Positions 1 to 6,613 of a stretch of DNA of 9,658 bases are shown piece by piece. The translations under genes were made by a program, and so were the position numbers. Within the stretch, counting starts at the first letter, position 1, and every line of letters starts with the position of its first letter. The notes beneath the pieces are model-generated. The model was not told where the DNA came from. It saw nothing but the letters and a program-made list of their open reading frames with translations, and searched no databases. Source of the DNA: an uncultured Selenomonadales bacterium. Its GTDB lineage: Bacteria; Bacillota_C; Negativicutes; Selenomonadales; Selenomonadaceae. The DNA is taken from contig CALCTX010000386.1 in NCBI GenBank assembly GCA_937907035.1, positions 1 to 9,658 on the forward strand. The letters are read 5' to 3'.

Positions 1-588
1 CGTTTCCGAATAATTTTTACACTCAACGAGATTTTTCGCTAATCCGGCATTAGCAAGGAACTTTGCTGAAGTCGTATTCGCCAAAACCGCTATCTTCTTA
101 TCAAACAACTCAGTAAAAGTAACTATACGTGTTTTGCTGTAAACCATAAACGGTGTTGACGATACTGGTGTCGTATAGACATACTCCGGACGGGCTTCTT
201 CGAGATTGGCACCAAAAGCTGCATCAGCCTGACCGCCTGCCATTACATCATGTACCGTTTCCCACGAAATCAAACGATAATCCAGATTCATGTGCAACCG
301 GTTTGCCAGTTCAGCCACAAATTCAACATCATAACCAGTCGGCACGCCATTTTTGTCATAATAAGAATACGGACAAAAATCTATATCATCGACAATCCGT
401 ATAGTCTTATCATATTTATTTAACGGCTTTATCTCTACTTTTGGTTCATAACCGACCTGAGAATGCAGGAAAAAAGCTATGCCCGCAATAAGCACAGCCA
501 AAACGGCACAAACACAGATATAAAATTTATGTTGTCTGGCAATGCTTTTTTTATCTATCTCGGATAATTTCAGATTTTTATCTTCCAT
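1..588 (-). CDS. Membrane-anchored family 3 solute-binding domain protein, partial (C-terminus off the left edge)
   Basis: The reading frame is open from an ATG at 588 to the window edge, giving the first 196 residues. Residues 1-21 are charged and probably cytoplasmic. Residues 22-41 form one hydrophobic segment. From about residue 62 the sequence matches the bacterial extracellular solute-binding protein family 3 fold: IRIVDDIDFCPYSYYD, then a G-V-P-T-G-Y-D-V-E-F segment, an AGGQADAAF segment and LFDKKIAVLANTTSAKF. I see no lipobox cysteine after the hydrophobic stretch, so it looks like a signal anchor and not a lipoprotein signal. It may be a ligand-binding receptor, for example the sensor part of a histidine kinase or diguanylate cyclase, or an anchored amino-acid transporter binding protein; the missing C-terminus would decide. 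A GAGGCGAG-like ribosome binding site precedes the ATG. It lies after a strong terminator and has its own candidate promoter, so it is probably a separate transcript. The domain call is firm; the role is inferred. Confidence 0.8.
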   Translation of the reverse strand, partial: MEDKNLKLSEIDKKSIARQHKFYICVCAVLAVLIAGIAFFLHSQVGYEPKVEIKPLNKYDKTIRIVDDIDFCPYSYYDKNGVPTGYDVEFVAELANRLHMNLDYRLISWETVHDVMAGGQADAAFGANLEEARPEYVYTTPVSSTPFMVYSKTRIVTFTELFDKKIAVLANTTSAKFLANAGLAKNLVECKNYSET

Positions 589-638
589 CTTTATCTCGCC
601 TCTTTGATATTGCAAGTTACAAGTATACACCTATGATT

Positions 639-647
639 ATTTTAGCA
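639..647 (-). promoter_or_regulatory. Candidate extended -10 promoter for the solute-binding-domain gene
   Basis: Read on the minus strand, this is TGCTAAAAT: a TAAAAT -10 box at 639-644 with an extended -10 TGn. It lies about 50 bases upstream of the ATG at 588, in an AT-rich gap just after the polC terminator. No good -35 box sits 17 bases upstream. A TTGTCA word at 674-679 is about 29 bases away, which is too far to be its partner. The position is sensible, but the assignment rests on motif matching alone. Confidence 0.4.
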
Positions 648-702
648 TAATTTATTGAATATTACCATACAATTGACAACATCCCGATCTTTGCCAATTA
701 AT

Positions 703-752
703 GTAAATAAAAAACGATTGAATTTCTGTGAAAAAGAAATCCAATCGTTTTT
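703..752 (-). terminator. Intrinsic terminator of the polA-polC gene run
   Basis: Positions 711-727 and 735-751 form a 17-base inverted repeat with one mismatch (the A at 721 opposite the C at 741) around a 7-base loop. On the minus strand the hairpin is followed by TTTTTTATTT, the expected U-tract. It starts about 17 bases past the polC stop codon, as expected for the end of this operon. The plus-strand side also ends in a T-rich run (TTTTTATTTT), so it could work in both directions, although no plus-strand gene is seen here. Confidence 0.9.
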
Positions 753-768
753 ATTTTAATTGAAAATA

Positions 769-3700
769 TTAAGCAAACAACTCCATCTGATCGCTTTCCT
801 GCATCCCGGCCAGGCAACCGTGTTCCCGAAGCTGTTCTATATTCGTCTGTGAGGCACTGGTCCGTTTTTTGATATCGGCAATCGATGTAAACGGCCCGTT
901 TTTTCTGGCCTCGACCAAGCTTTTCGCCGCAACATTGCCAAATCCGTTCAAGGAATTAAGCGGTGGCAACAACGAATTTTCATGAATGATAAATTTTACT
1001 GCGTCAGATTTATATAAGTCGATCTTTTCGACATAGAAACCGCGCAAGTACATTTCCCAAGCAATCTGCAACACAATCAGCAAGTCTTTGTCCTTGCCTT
1101 CCGGTTTGTCCAATGCGTTAAGCTCATCAAGCCGCCGCTTGATCTCGTCCTTACCCTTGGAAATGATACTGACGTCAAATGCATCCGCCCGGATAGAAAA
1201 GTACGCCGCATAAAATGCCAAAGGATAATGAACCTTACAATAAGCGATACGGTATGCCATCATAACATACGCCGTTGCATGCGCCCGCGGAAACAGATAC
1301 TTTATCTTTTGACATGACTCGATGTACCATTCCGGAACATTGCTGGCCCGAAGCTTCTCAACGACCTCCGGGGCTATGCCTTTTCCTTTACGGACATTTT
1401 CCATCGTCTTAAATGACAGCAAAGGTTCAACGCCCTTATGTATCAAGTAAACCATAATGTCATCACGGGCCGAGATAGCATTCTTCAATGTCGTCTTGCC
1501 GCTGCGGATCAAATCCTGGGCATTTCCGAGCCAGACATCCGTGCCATGCGAAAAGCCTGATATTCGTACCAGATCACTGAAACAATCAGGATGAGTATCA
1601 TCGATCATCTGCCGGGTAAATGATGTCCGAAATTCCGGTATACCGAATGTTCCTGAATTAGCACCTAATTCTTCCGGTGTCAAACCAAGTGCGACTGTCT
1701 TTTGGAATAAGCTCAAGGTTGCCTTATCGTCAAACGGAATAGTCTTCGGATCTCGATGCGTCAAATCCTCCAACATTTTTATCATAGTCGGATCATCATG
1801 GCCGAGAATATCAAGCTTTACCAGCCTGCTGCTGATCGAATGATAATCAAAATGCGTCGTTATTGTCTCAACCTCCGGATCATTGGCCGGACGCTGAATC
1901 GGCGAGAAGAAATGCACATCCATATCACGCGGTACAACCATTATGCCGGCCGGATGCTGACCGGTTGTTCGCTTGGTTCCCAAACAGCCTTTGACAATAT
2001 GCTCTACATAGGCGTCACGCTTTTTGATACCCTTTTCTTCAAAGAAATGCTTTACATAACCATACGCCGTCTTATCGGCAACTGTCTGAATCTGTCCGGC
2101 TTTATAAACATTATCCTTGCCGAAAAGTATTTCTGTATACTTATGAGCCACCGGCTGATATACTCCGGAGAAATTCAAATCAATATCCGGAACTTTATCG
2201 CCATCGAATCCCAAAAATACCGCAAACGGTATCTCATGTCCGTCTTTTATCATCGGCGTACCGCAAACCGGGCAATCCAAATCAGGCAGGTCAAACCCGC
2301 TGCTATATGAACCATCAGTAACAAACTTGCTGTGTTTGCAATTCGGACAGCGCCAATGCGGTGGCAAAGGATTTACCTCAGTAATATCGGTCATTGTCGC
2401 AATAAACGATGAACCTACCGAACCTCGCGACCCGACAAGATAACCGTCAAGATTAGATTTCTTTACCAGTTTGTGCGCGATAAGATACAACACCGAAAAA
2501 CCATGCGCGATGATCGGTTTTAGCTCCAGATCTATCCGGTCCTGAACGATCTTCGGCAAAACCTCGCCATACATATCATGCGCTTTTGCATAGGCCATAT
2601 TTGTTATTTCTTCATCCGCGCCCGGTATCTTCGGAGAATAAAGCTCATCAGGAATCGGCTTAAATTTTTCGACCATCTCGCTTATCTTGCGCGGATTGGT
2701 AACGACAGCCGCATAAGCCTCTTCTTCGCCTAAATAATCGAACTCAGCCAGCATCTCTTCTGTAGTTCGCAAATAAAGTGGCGGTTGCTGATCAGCATCC
2801 GAAAAACCGTTACCTTTCATTATTACTGCCCGATAAATCGAATCTTCCGGATTAAGAAAATGCACATCACAGGTTGCGATCAGCATTTTTCCAAGCTTCT
2901 TTGCCAGATCAGCGACCTTGAGATTTATCGTCTTCAAGTCTTCATCAGTCTGAATATCCGGGAATTCATCACTGCGCTTTAAAAAAGCATTATTGCCGAT
3001 TGGCTGTATTTCCAGATAATCATAAAACGAAGCAATACGCAAAAGTTCTTCTTCGCTTTGATGGGCAACAATAGCCCGCACCAATTCACCGGCTTCACAA
3101 GCTGAACCGATGATCAGTCCTTCACGATACTCAGCTAAAAGCTTCTTCGGTATCCGTGGCTGTTTACGTTTTACATAAAGTGTCCGCAAATGCGATATCG
3201 ATACCAAACGATAAAGATTTTGCAAACCAATAAGATTTTTGGCCAAAATAATGATATGATTCGCCCGCTTCTGCTCAAGATCATCGCCGACCAAATATCC
3301 TTCCATACCATAAATGACTTTAATATCCAGCTTTTCAACAGTCTCCATCGCTTCCGGATAAGCCTGGATAACGCCATGATCAGTTATCGCGATCGCATCC
3401 CAGCCCCATTTGGCAGCGGTTTTTATCAACTTTTTCGGTGACACGACAGCATCCAAAGCACTCATCTGCGTATGAGCATGGAGTTCGACCCGCTTTTCCG
3501 GAGCATTGTCCATACGCTCAGCTTTTTTGGTCTTTTGGATACTATTGACCATCATTCCCATATCATTCAAAAAACTGTCATATGCGAATTTGCCCTTTAT
3601 CTTGACAAGGCCGTCATCCTTAACGACCTTGCTTAAAGCGCTCAGAACCGCATTATATTCGTCCTTATCCTTCAAAAATGCCTTACAGGAAACTCCGTTT

Positions 3701-4524
3701 GTATCATCAGCAAACGAGAAGACAATAATATTTGTACTCTTAAGTTCCCGACCGCTGACATCAATTATCGATCCGACAAATACAGCGTCTTTGGTCTCAT
3801 TACGGATATCGTCAATATTCTGTACATCACCGCTGACATTGTTTCCGAGAATAAAATCTTCACCTGCCGGTGCTCCGGCTGTTTTCGTTTCCTTAGTTTT
3901 TACATCAGACTTACCCGTCGGCACAGACTTTTGATTCTTCTTTTGATCAAGTGCAACCTTATAGGCCTCAGTCTCATAAATCTTATTGTCAACATCGCAA
4001 GTATTCGGAGCATGAGCCTCGTCCATAGCCTGACACTTGACATCACAGCGGATACCCGTAAATTTTTCGATCGTTTGCTGCAGTTTGTCGGCAATCTTGA
4101 GCTTATCCAATAGCTCAGCCGCCAGTCCGCCCATTACCTTGACAATAAGCGTATTACCTTCTGTAAAATGTTCTGCTTCCAGCAGCAAGCCTTTGCCGGC
4201 CGGCGAATCCTTCATCGCTTCACAGACCAGCTTTTTCCAGTTTTGCTCAACAGCCGCTGACAAACTGACAACATGCTGATAAAACACAACATCTTTCAAC
4301 TTGCACTTTTGCCGTACCACCTCAGCTGCCCGCAATAAAAAATCCTCCGCGAAAAGCGTTTGCGTTTCGAGCAGGATTTCCCATCTCCATTCCTCCGGAG
4401 TGATCTCAATATAACGGATACCTGCCGCTTCAAGATTCTCTCTTTCGGCATCTGTCATATCTGAATCAGCAAACAGACGGAATATATCATTTTTACTTTT
4501 TGGTACAATACAATACTTCGACAT
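769..4524 (-). CDS. polC: DNA polymerase III alpha subunit, PolC type, lacking the proofreading exonuclease domain
   Basis: This is the catalytic subunit of the chromosomal replicase. In order it has an N-terminal domain (about 1-170), a lysine-rich linker (about 190-220), an OB fold (about 245-330), a PHP domain (about 345-560) and the polymerase core. PHP metal-site residues look intact: HAH near 349, TDH near 381, E408, H423, C476 and DVH near 553. A C4 zinc motif (CPNC near 726, CPVC near 751) precedes the polymerase signature PDIDLNFSG near 779 (D780, D782) and LDILGHDDP (D905). The last residues QMELF(A) match a beta-clamp-binding motif. Family members such as Bacillus subtilis PolC are about 1437 residues with a DEDD exonuclease between the PHP halves; here YGMEGYLVGDD runs straight into NHIIILAKN, so that domain is missing. 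I chose the ATG at 4524 because AAGGTGA lies 5 bases upstream; the in-frame GTG at 4531-4533 is part of that ribosome binding site. The gene ends the operon, before the terminator. Confidence 0.95.
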   Translation of the reverse strand: MSKYCIVPKSKNDIFRLFADSDMTDAERENLEAAGIRYIEITPEEWRWEILLETQTLFAEDFLLRAAEVVRQKCKLKDVVFYQHVVSLSAAVEQNWKKLVCEAMKDSPAGKGLLLEAEHFTEGNTLIVKVMGGLAAELLDKLKIADKLQQTIEKFTGIRCDVKCQAMDEAHAPNTCDVDNKIYETEAYKVALDQKKNQKSVPTGKSDVKTKETKTAGAPAGEDFILGNNVSGDVQNIDDIRNETKDAVFVGSIIDVSGRELKSTNIIVFSFADDTNGVSCKAFLKDKDEYNAVLSALSKVVKDDGLVKIKGKFAYDSFLNDMGMMVNSIQKTKKAERMDNAPEKRVELHAHTQMSALDAVVSPKKLIKTAAKWGWDAIAITDHGVIQAYPEAMETVEKLDIKVIYGMEGYLVGDDLEQKRANHIIILAKNLIGLQNLYRLVSISHLRTLYVKRKQPRIPKKLLAEYREGLIIGSACEAGELVRAIVAHQSEEELLRIASFYDYLEIQPIGNNAFLKRSDEFPDIQTDEDLKTINLKVADLAKKLGKMLIATCDVHFLNPEDSIYRAVIMKGNGFSDADQQPPLYLRTTEEMLAEFDYLGEEEAYAAVVTNPRKISEMVEKFKPIPDELYSPKIPGADEEITNMAYAKAHDMYGEVLPKIVQDRIDLELKPIIAHGFSVLYLIAHKLVKKSNLDGYLVGSRGSVGSSFIATMTDITEVNPLPPHWRCPNCKHSKFVTDGSYSSGFDLPDLDCPVCGTPMIKDGHEIPFAVFLGFDGDKVPDIDLNFSGVYQPVAHKYTEILFGKDNVYKAGQIQTVADKTAYGYVKHFFEEKGIKKRDAYVEHIVKGCLGTKRTTGQHPAGIMVVPRDMDVHFFSPIQRPANDPEVETITTHFDYHSISSRLVKLDILGHDDPTMIKMLEDLTHRDPKTIPFDDKATLSLFQKTVALGLTPEELGANSGTFGIPEFRTSFTRQMIDDTHPDCFSDLVRISGFSHGTDVWLGNAQDLIRSGKTTLKNAISARDDIMVYLIHKGVEPLLSFKTMENVRKGKGIAPEVVEKLRASNVPEWYIESCQKIKYLFPRAHATAYVMMAYRIAYCKVHYPLAFYAAYFSIRADAFDVSIISKGKDEIKRRLDELNALDKPEGKDKDLLIVLQIAWEMYLRGFYVEKIDLYKSDAVKFIIHENSLLPPLNSLNGFGNVAAKSLVEARKNGPFTSIADIKKRTSASQTNIEQLREHGCLAGMQESDQMELFA

Positions 4525-4529
4525 CTTGC

Positions 4530-4536
4530 TCACCTT
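4530..4536 (-). promoter_or_regulatory. Ribosome binding site that decides the polC start
   Basis: On the minus strand AAGGTGA is followed by 5 bases and then ATG at 4524. It overlaps the TAA stop of the transglycosylase gene (4535-4537) and contains the in-frame GTG (4533-4531) that would otherwise be the longest start. No Shine-Dalgarno-like sequence lies upstream of that GTG, which favours the ATG. Confidence 0.7.
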
Positions 4537-5149
4537 AAGGAACAGGAACCTTGTGATGATAAAGTTTCCGATATTTTGCCTTGCCTTTTATCACATCAGC
4601 AACATATTCTTTCGTTTCATCAAACGGTATACGTTTCGGTTCATTAAACTCATAATCCCAACCGTATTCTTCCATCCATTCATGTACATTACCACGACCG
4701 GCATTATAAGCCGCCAGCATCAAAGTCTCGTTGTATTTAAACTCGGACTGTAATGAAGAAAGATACCACACGCCGAAACGAATATTTGTCTCGGGATCTC
4801 TGAGTTTTTCCACCGTAAAATCTTTTTCATGAATCTGTTCAGCGATCCATTTAGCAGTCTCCGGCATCAGTTGCATAAGCCCCAATGCTCCGCGATGCGA
4901 TTCCGCATCATTTTTGAACTTGCTTTCTTTATTTATGACACTCGCACACAGAGAACTGTCAACCCGATATTTGATCGCATACTTTTCAACCGTTTCCTGA
5001 TACGGATACGGATAAAACATCTTCCGCTGTACCGAATCAAGATGATAACCGATATAAAGAAGTCCCGATAACACCAAAAACAAAATGCCGAAAAGCCGAA
5101 TAAGTTTTTGTCGTTGAAGTTTTTTATGCTCCAGCTTTTTCAGCCTCAT
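4535..5149 (-). CDS. Membrane-anchored lytic transglycosylase (SLT domain)
   Basis: The product is predicted to cleave peptidoglycan glycan strands between MurNAc and GlcNAc outside the cytoplasmic membrane. It has 204 residues. A basic N-terminus is followed by one membrane segment (about 17-36), with the SLT lysozyme-like domain from about 50 to the end. Family motifs are visible: INKESKF with catalytic Glu75, GALGLMQLMPETA (87-99), AAYNAGRGNV (about 146-155) and ETKEYVADV (178-186). It is the short membrane-anchored form, not the large periplasmic Slt70 form. The ATG at 5149 is preferred because GTGAGGGG lies 7 bases upstream; the longer reading starts at a GTG that is itself in that ribosome binding site. 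It lies between coaE and polC, 15 bases after the coaE stop. The family assignment is firm; the specific cell-wall role (growth, recycling or division) cannot be told from sequence. Confidence 0.92.
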   Translation of the reverse strand: MRLKKLEHKKLQRQKLIRLFGILFLVLSGLLYIGYHLDSVQRKMFYPYPYQETVEKYAIKYRVDSSLCASVINKESKFKNDAESHRGALGLMQLMPETAKWIAEQIHEKDFTVEKLRDPETNIRFGVWYLSSLQSEFKYNETLMLAAYNAGRGNVHEWMEEYGWDYEFNEPKRIPFDETKEYVADVIKGKAKYRKLYHHKVPVP

Positions 5150-5156
5150 TATCTGA

Positions 5157-5164
5157 CCCCTCAC
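5157..5164 (-). promoter_or_regulatory. Ribosome binding site that decides the transglycosylase start
   Basis: On the minus strand GTGAGGGG directly follows the coaE TGA stop (5167-5165) and lies 7 bases before the ATG at 5149. It includes an in-frame GTG that could be mistaken for the start and would add five residues. That GTG has no ribosome binding site of its own. Confidence 0.65.
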
Positions 5165-5761
5165 TCAATTTATCTTTGCCCAGGCTTCATCGACCTGTTT
5201 TCTCGCTTCTTCTAAAGTTCCGCTGTTATCGATAACAACATCAGCTTTCTCTTTTTTTATTTCCAGCGACATCTGCGAAGCTATCCGCATTTCCGCTGTT
5301 TTTTCATCATAATTGTTCCGTTTCATCAAACGCTTAAGCTGGGTTTCCGGATTTACATACACCACCCAGATTGAATCAGCCATGTATTCCCAACCTTTTT
5401 CAAACAAAAGTGGCGCATCAATAATAACTGCTTTTTCCCCTTTTTTCTCATATTCTTTAATTTGTCGGGAAACTTTATCTTCAATCAATGGAATTGCTAC
5501 AGAATCCATCCATTTCTGTTCTTCAGCCGAACTAAATACGATATTTGCGACAGCCCGACGGTTAAGTGTGCCGTCAGCTAATAATACTTTATCGCTGCCA
5601 TATCGCTTAACATATTCTTCCCACAATTCTTTATGCGGTTCCGCTATCTCATAACCAATCCGGTCAGCATCTATTATCGTGACTCCATATTTTTGATTGA
5701 GATATTCCGATACTGTACTCTTTCCGCTGGAGATTCCTCCAGTAAGGCCTATTTTTATCAT
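5165..5761 (-). CDS. coaE: Dephospho-CoA kinase
   Basis: The enzyme phosphorylates the 3'-hydroxyl of dephospho-CoA with ATP, the final step of coenzyme A synthesis, in the cytoplasm. The product is 198 residues, normal for the family. It opens with the P-loop motif IGLTGGISSGKST (Lys14), then the substrate-binding IIDADRIGYEIA (D31, D33), DAPLLFEKGWE near 110, and the RIASQMS and DVVIDNSGT segments that mark CoaE. The frame is open further upstream, but that part has no CoaE similarity and overlaps the zinc-finger end of mutM, so the start is the ATG at 5761. This ATG overlaps the mutM stop as ATGA, which implies translational coupling. The ribosome binding site (AAAGGGA, about 8 bases upstream) is weak, consistent with coupling. 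mutM next to coaE is a common bacterial arrangement, but the pathways are not biochemically linked. Confidence 0.96.
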   Translation of the reverse strand: MIKIGLTGGISSGKSTVSEYLNQKYGVTIIDADRIGYEIAEPHKELWEEYVKRYGSDKVLLADGTLNRRAVANIVFSSAEEQKWMDSVAIPLIEDKVSRQIKEYEKKGEKAVIIDAPLLFEKGWEYMADSIWVVYVNPETQLKRLMKRNNYDEKTAEMRIASQMSLEIKKEKADVVIDNSGTLEEARKQVDEAWAKIN

Positions 5762-6600
5762 TTCTTTTTTCCCTTTCCCAATGGTTGACATTTCGGACAA
5801 AAATGCGAGCTCCGCCCGCCGACAACAACACGTTCTATCTTTGCTCCGCAAGTCTTGCACGGCTCATCTTCCCGCTGATAAACGAACAAATTATCCTGGT
5901 GACTTCCCTTCTCGCCATTGCCATCACGATAATCGCTGAAAGTAGTCCCGCCGTCATTTATACCATCCTGTATTACTTTATTTATCGCATCATACAGCTT
6001 TTTGACCTCTTCCTCTTTGACAGAATTAGCCAGCCTTTCCGGGTGAATACCCGCCAAAAACAACGCCTCATCAGCATAAATATTCCCTAAACCGCCGATA
6101 TATGACTGATTAAGCAAGAAACTCTTCATCTTTACCCGCTTCTTATTGAGCGTTTTTTTCAAATACTCTGCCGTAAACTCAGCCGAAAGCGGCTCCGGCC
6201 CCATCGAATCAAGTCCCTTGATCAAACCGAGTTCATCCTTCTTTATCGCATAAAGAGCGCCAAGCGTTCTGAGATCGGCATATACCAGCTTGGAACCGTC
6301 AGTAAAAAACATTATGAGCCGCGCATATTTGACGTCAAGTTCACTGTCAGAATACAAAAGCTGTCCGGTCATCCGCAAATGTACGACAAGTTCAGTATCA
6401 TCGGAAAGAACAAACCTCAGATACTTTCCGGTACGATTCAACGCAATGATAGTCTTCCCTGTTATCGTCTCAACAAATTGCTCCGCATCGGGATGTTTGA
6501 TGAGTCTGTCCAAAAAGACACTGACGCTTTCAATTTTCTTATTGACAACATTATCAGTCAGAGACCGTCTGATAGTCTCTACCTCTGGCATTTCCGGCAT
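5758..6600 (-). CDS. mutM: Formamidopyrimidine-DNA glycosylase (8-oxoguanine repair)
   Basis: This bifunctional glycosylase and AP lyase removes 8-oxoguanine and formamidopyrimidines and nicks the abasic site. The 280-residue product starts MPEMPEVETIRR; Pro2 (N-terminal after Met removal) is the catalytic nucleophile and Glu3 follows. Lys59 lies in TGKYLRF, and VVHLRMTG (74-79) carries the intercalating Met77. NQSYIGGLGNIYADEALF (164-181) is the helix-two-turn-helix signature. The C-terminal zinc finger has C248, C251, C268 and C271 with Arg263 in its loop. The segment matching the DPRRFG motif of the E. coli enzyme reads DLRTLG (109-114), so a Leu113 stands where the wedge Phe usually is. 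The ATG at 6600 has a good site (AGGAG, 8 bases upstream) overlapping the polA stop. It is placed between polA and coaE in one gene run. The polymerase upstream could fill the gaps MutM creates, so the order makes functional sense for base excision repair. Confidence 0.97.
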   Translation of the reverse strand: MPEMPEVETIRRSLTDNVVNKKIESVSVFLDRLIKHPDAEQFVETITGKTIIALNRTGKYLRFVLSDDTELVVHLRMTGQLLYSDSELDVKYARLIMFFTDGSKLVYADLRTLGALYAIKKDELGLIKGLDSMGPEPLSAEFTAEYLKKTLNKKRVKMKSFLLNQSYIGGLGNIYADEALFLAGIHPERLANSVKEEEVKKLYDAINKVIQDGINDGGTTFSDYRDGNGEKGSHQDNLFVYQREDEPCKTCGAKIERVVVGGRSSHFCPKCQPLGKGKKK

Positions 6601-6608
6601 AACTCACA

Positions 6609-6613
6609 CTCCT
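6609..6613 (-). promoter_or_regulatory. Ribosome binding site of mutM, overlapping the polA stop
   Basis: Minus-strand AGGAG begins inside the polA TAG stop codon (6614-6612) and lies 8 bases before the mutM ATG at 6600. The strong match supports this start and suggests that ribosomes ending polA may help initiation at mutM. Confidence 0.65.

Noticed and set aside
153..404. 83-residue open frame on the plus strand near the left edge
   Set aside because: The minus strand codes for a clear family 3 solute-binding domain over the same bases; the plus-strand product shows no similarity.
674..679. TTGTCA (minus strand) as a -35 box for the leftmost gene
   Set aside because: It is about 29 bases from the TAAAAT box, too far for a sigma-70-type pair, and no good -10 box sits at the proper distance.
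589..768. Small RNA or riboswitch in the only intergenic gap
   Set aside because: Apart from the terminator hairpin and an AT-rich promoter-like stretch, I see no conserved aptamer or second hairpin ahead of the downstream gene.
1756..2310. 184-residue open frame on the plus strand
   Set aside because: It lies entirely within polC on the opposite strand and has no recognisable domain; its sequence is the complement shadow of the polymerase core.
769..4524. PolC as a frameshifted or broken gene because of its short length
   Set aside because: The frame is continuous, both sides of the missing exonuclease align well with known PolC, and catalytic, zinc and clamp motifs are intact; it is a clean domain absence.
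5762..5860. N-terminal extension of coaE (33 extra residues)
   Set aside because: It overlaps the mutM zinc finger and has no CoaE character. The family N-terminus begins exactly at the ATG at 5761, which overlaps the mutM stop as ATGA.
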